Source: RI-92 sp037384645
GTDB taxonomy: Bacteria > Pseudomonadota > Gammaproteobacteria > UBA6429 > Thiohalophilaceae
Direction of reading: 5' to 3'
DNA: 64,000 nt
Assembly (NCBI GenBank): GCA_037384645.1
Contig: JARRNT010000017.1
Span: forward strand, 8,462 to 72,461
Positions 62,432-64,000 of this stretch are shown piece by piece; the first letter of the stretch is position 1; every line of letters starts with the position of its first letter. The notes below the pieces were generated by a model, which had not been told where the DNA came from, searched no databases, and worked only from the letters and a program-made list of their open reading frames with translations. The translations under genes were made by a program, and so were the position numbers.

Positions 62432-62644
62432 CCCGGCAGCAGATAACCATGGCGGATAATCGCCAGCAGCTCGCTAAGTGCCGGAGGATTAACAAATCAG
62501 GGACTGGGTCAAATTTTCAGGCCGGCGCTAATGGTAACGTTGCCGGGCCTGGCTGAAAGCGCATGGAAGCAGCAGGAGTACCTGGCCACCTGGTTTACAC
62601 GGGTAAGCTGGCTGGCGTGTTGCTGTTGATAATCCGGAGGATTT

Positions 62645-63112
62645 ATGGAATCCAGAATCAATTCAATCGTCACCACGCTGATCGTCACGCTCACTGCATT
62701 CTGGTTCACTAACGCGAACGCGGCCGATAAGCCCGAAACGCTCACGGGTACCATTATTGTCGGCGCAGCCGGCTACGGCATCAGGCTTGAGAGCGGTAGA
62801 ATCATTGGTTTCATGGGCCGCGGCGGCAATAAAGTCTTTGCCACCTGCCACAATGACGATCGCTGTGAGATCACCGGCATCATTCTGCATAACACCAGGA
62901 AACCGCTGTTTCTCTCGGTCATCACTGTACGCAAACTGGCTGGCGCTGCGCCCACGCCCAAGGTCAGATCCGAAGCACAAACGGCAAGCACCGCAACAGC
63001 GCCAGACAACGCCCAGACACCGGCAAACAATTCAGACGGGTCACCCTTTCTGCTGGATGACAGCGACCACCAGCAGGATAACAAACCCGTCCCGGCCCCG
63101 GCTAAACAATAA
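62645..63112 (+). CDS. Small exported protein of unknown function
   Basis: A 155-residue protein with a signal peptide (about 1-26, ANA) followed by a compact domain (LTGTIIVGAAGYGIRLESGRIIGFMGRGGNKVFATCHNDDRC, two Cys that may pair) and a long Ala/Thr/Pro/Asp-rich, low-complexity C-terminal half. A strong ribosome site GGAGG precedes the ATG. No family recognised. Confidence 0.7.
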   Translation: MESRINSIVTTLIVTLTAFWFTNANAADKPETLTGTIIVGAAGYGIRLESGRIIGFMGRGGNKVFATCHNDDRCEITGIILHNTRKPLFLSVITVRKLAGAAPTPKVRSEAQTASTATAPDNAQTPANNSDGSPFLLDDSDHQQDNKPVPAPAKQ

Positions 63113-63244
63113 GACTGCGCTGCTGGATGACGCCAGCGTTCCGCGCTGACTTCGCAGGCTAATTGCGCGGTGAACAGGAACGGGAGCTGTGAACACAGCC
63201 AGGTCTAATTTGCGCTCGCGATCACTTATACAAACCTAGAATTA

Positions 63245-64000
63245 TTACTTCGCCAGTCCGTTCACGAGCATGCCGGGATGGACGTCTGCCAATGACTGAC
63301 AACCCAATTGTCCCAGCGTCCGATCAATCTCGCTCATGAGAATCTGCAAGGCATGGCTGACCCCGGCCTCGCCACCGGCGGCTAGACCATACAGCGTTGC
63401 CCGCCCGATCATGACCGCACTGGCCCCCAGGGCCATGGCCTTGACCACGTCGCCGCCACGGCGAAAACCACTGTCGACGATCACCGCCATGCGCTCACCC
63501 ACGGCGGCCACGATCTCAGCGAGCTGCTCAATGGGCGCCACGCACACATCGAGCTGGCGCCCGCCGTGGTTACTGAGAATGATCCCGTCGCAACCGGCAT
63601 CGGCGGCCTGCCTGGCATCATCGACACTGAGGATGCCCTTGATTAACAGTTTGTGCGGCCAGGTCTCGCGTATCCAGGCCACGTCATCCCAGGAGATATC
63701 CGGCGTGAACAGTTCGTGAAAATGCGCCACCCCGGTACGGGCGCTTCTGAGCTCAGGCGGCATGAAGTCCACGATGTTGTCGAACCAGGGAATACCGTGC
63801 GACAACACGTCCAGCATCCAGCGCGGATGCATGCCCACCTCCAGCATGTTGCGCAAGGTCAGTTTGCCCGGCGCACGGTAATTGCGCCGGTCCCATTCGC
63901 GGTAACCGAACACGTTGGCATCGGCAGTAAACACCAGGGCCTCATAGCCGGCCCGATCTGCCCGAGCCAGGATGTCCCGCGCTGCGGCCCGATCTTTCAG
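63245..64000 (-). CDS. FMN-dependent alpha-hydroxy acid dehydrogenase (LldD-like), C-terminal part, runs off the right edge
   Basis: Flavoenzyme that oxidises an alpha-hydroxy acid such as lactate, glycolate or mandelate. The readable 251 residues (open to the edge, reading LKDRAAARDILARADR at 64000) contain GYEALVFTADANVFGYREWDRRN, PHKLLIKGILSVDDARQAADAGCDG, the catalytic-His motif SNHGGRQLD, and FMN phosphate-binding IVDSGFRRGGDVVKAMALGASAVMIGR. The 5' end is outside the window, so substrate class cannot be fixed. The internal GTG at 63934 is not the start. Confidence 0.93.
   Translation of the reverse strand: MKDRAAARDILARADRAGYEALVFTADANVFGYREWDRRNYRAPGKLTLRNMLEVGMHPRWMLDVLSHGIPWFDNIVDFMPPELRSARTGVAHFHELFTPDISWDDVAWIRETWPHKLLIKGILSVDDARQAADAGCDGIILSNHGGRQLDVCVAPIEQLAEIVAAVGERMAVIVDSGFRRGGDVVKAMALGASAVMIGRATLYGLAAGGEAGVSHALQILMSEIDRTLGQLGCQSLADVHPGMLVNGLAK

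Noticed and set aside
1..64000. tRNA, rRNA, CRISPR arrays, insertion sequences, prophage, toxin-antitoxin or defence islands
   Set aside because: Looked for in all gaps and frames by eye; no cloverleaf, repeat-spacer array, transposase, integrase or restriction motif was seen.

Overview
The window is a single chromosomal stretch of a gammaproteobacterium. Its gene orders are typical of that class: ubiK-comM; pilMNOPQ-aroK-aroB-damX divergent from the class A PBP gene; rhlB divergent from trxA-rho, with rpmE nearby; dprA-smg-topA-tsaC-hemF divergent from def-fmt-rsmB; and rsmB-DUF4390-ntrY-ntrX-trkA-trkH. The last order suggests a free-living lineage near the Chromatiales and other sulfur- or methane-oxidising gammaproteobacteria rather than an enteric, but that placement is inference. 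I see no rRNA, tRNA, CRISPR, insertion sequence, prophage or integrase. Apart from one assembly gap (68 Ns at 43321-43388) the sequence is dense housekeeping DNA.

Layout. 1-445 is the start of a urease accessory gene (ureD) running off the left edge. 639-1349 is a TorF-type outer-membrane porin gene. 1.5-5.1 kb holds ubiK, comM and the ornithine-lipid pair olsB-olsA, preceded by an array of four 7-mers in 11-bp register that looks like a PhoB binding site, then a frameshifted DUF2835 gene. 5.3-8.6 kb (minus) holds a zinc-ribbon protein, a DUF2797 protein, gloA and a membrane diguanylate cyclase. 8.7-15.9 kb (minus) holds hemE and glutamate synthase gltBD. 16.1-26.7 kb (minus) is pilMNOPQ, aroK, aroB, dgt, a WGR protein and a large DamX-like AAA/SPOR protein. 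26.9-30.1 kb (plus) is mrcA plus an unknown gene. 30.1-35.0 kb (minus) is malic enzyme, a secreted nuclease, rpmE, a DUF3135 protein, rho and trxA. 35.2-37.7 kb (plus) is rhlB, an OmpA-like lipoprotein and a DUF3617 protein.

37.7-44.6 kb (minus) is hemF, tsaC, topA, smg, dprA and a LysM lipoprotein truncated by the gap. 44.7-56.5 kb (plus) is def, fmt, rsmB, a DUF4390 protein, the ntrYX two-component system, trkA and two tandem trkH genes. 56.8-61.0 kb (plus) is pgm and an alpha-glucan phosphorylase (glycogen breakdown). 61.0-64.0 kb holds a Bcp peroxiredoxin, three small uncharacterised proteins and the C-terminal part of an FMN-dependent alpha-hydroxy acid dehydrogenase.

How the genes fit together. 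Nitrogen handling recurs (urease maturation, gltBD, NtrYX, and a porin family often found with ammonium transport genes). The pil and mrcA genes meet at a divergent promoter, and the pil transcription direction continues into aromatic biosynthesis and a septum-targeted DamX protein. The dprA-topA and def-rsmB halves form a divergent block of DNA uptake, DNA topology and translation-initiation genes. The observations I rate most worth checking are the PhoB-like array before olsBA, the DamX-like protein with an IPT/TIG-like region and two SPOR domains, the NtrX that has lost its ATPase and sigma-54 contact motifs, the terminator embedded in a signal-peptide coding region, and the extra terminator-ended unit separating def from fmt.
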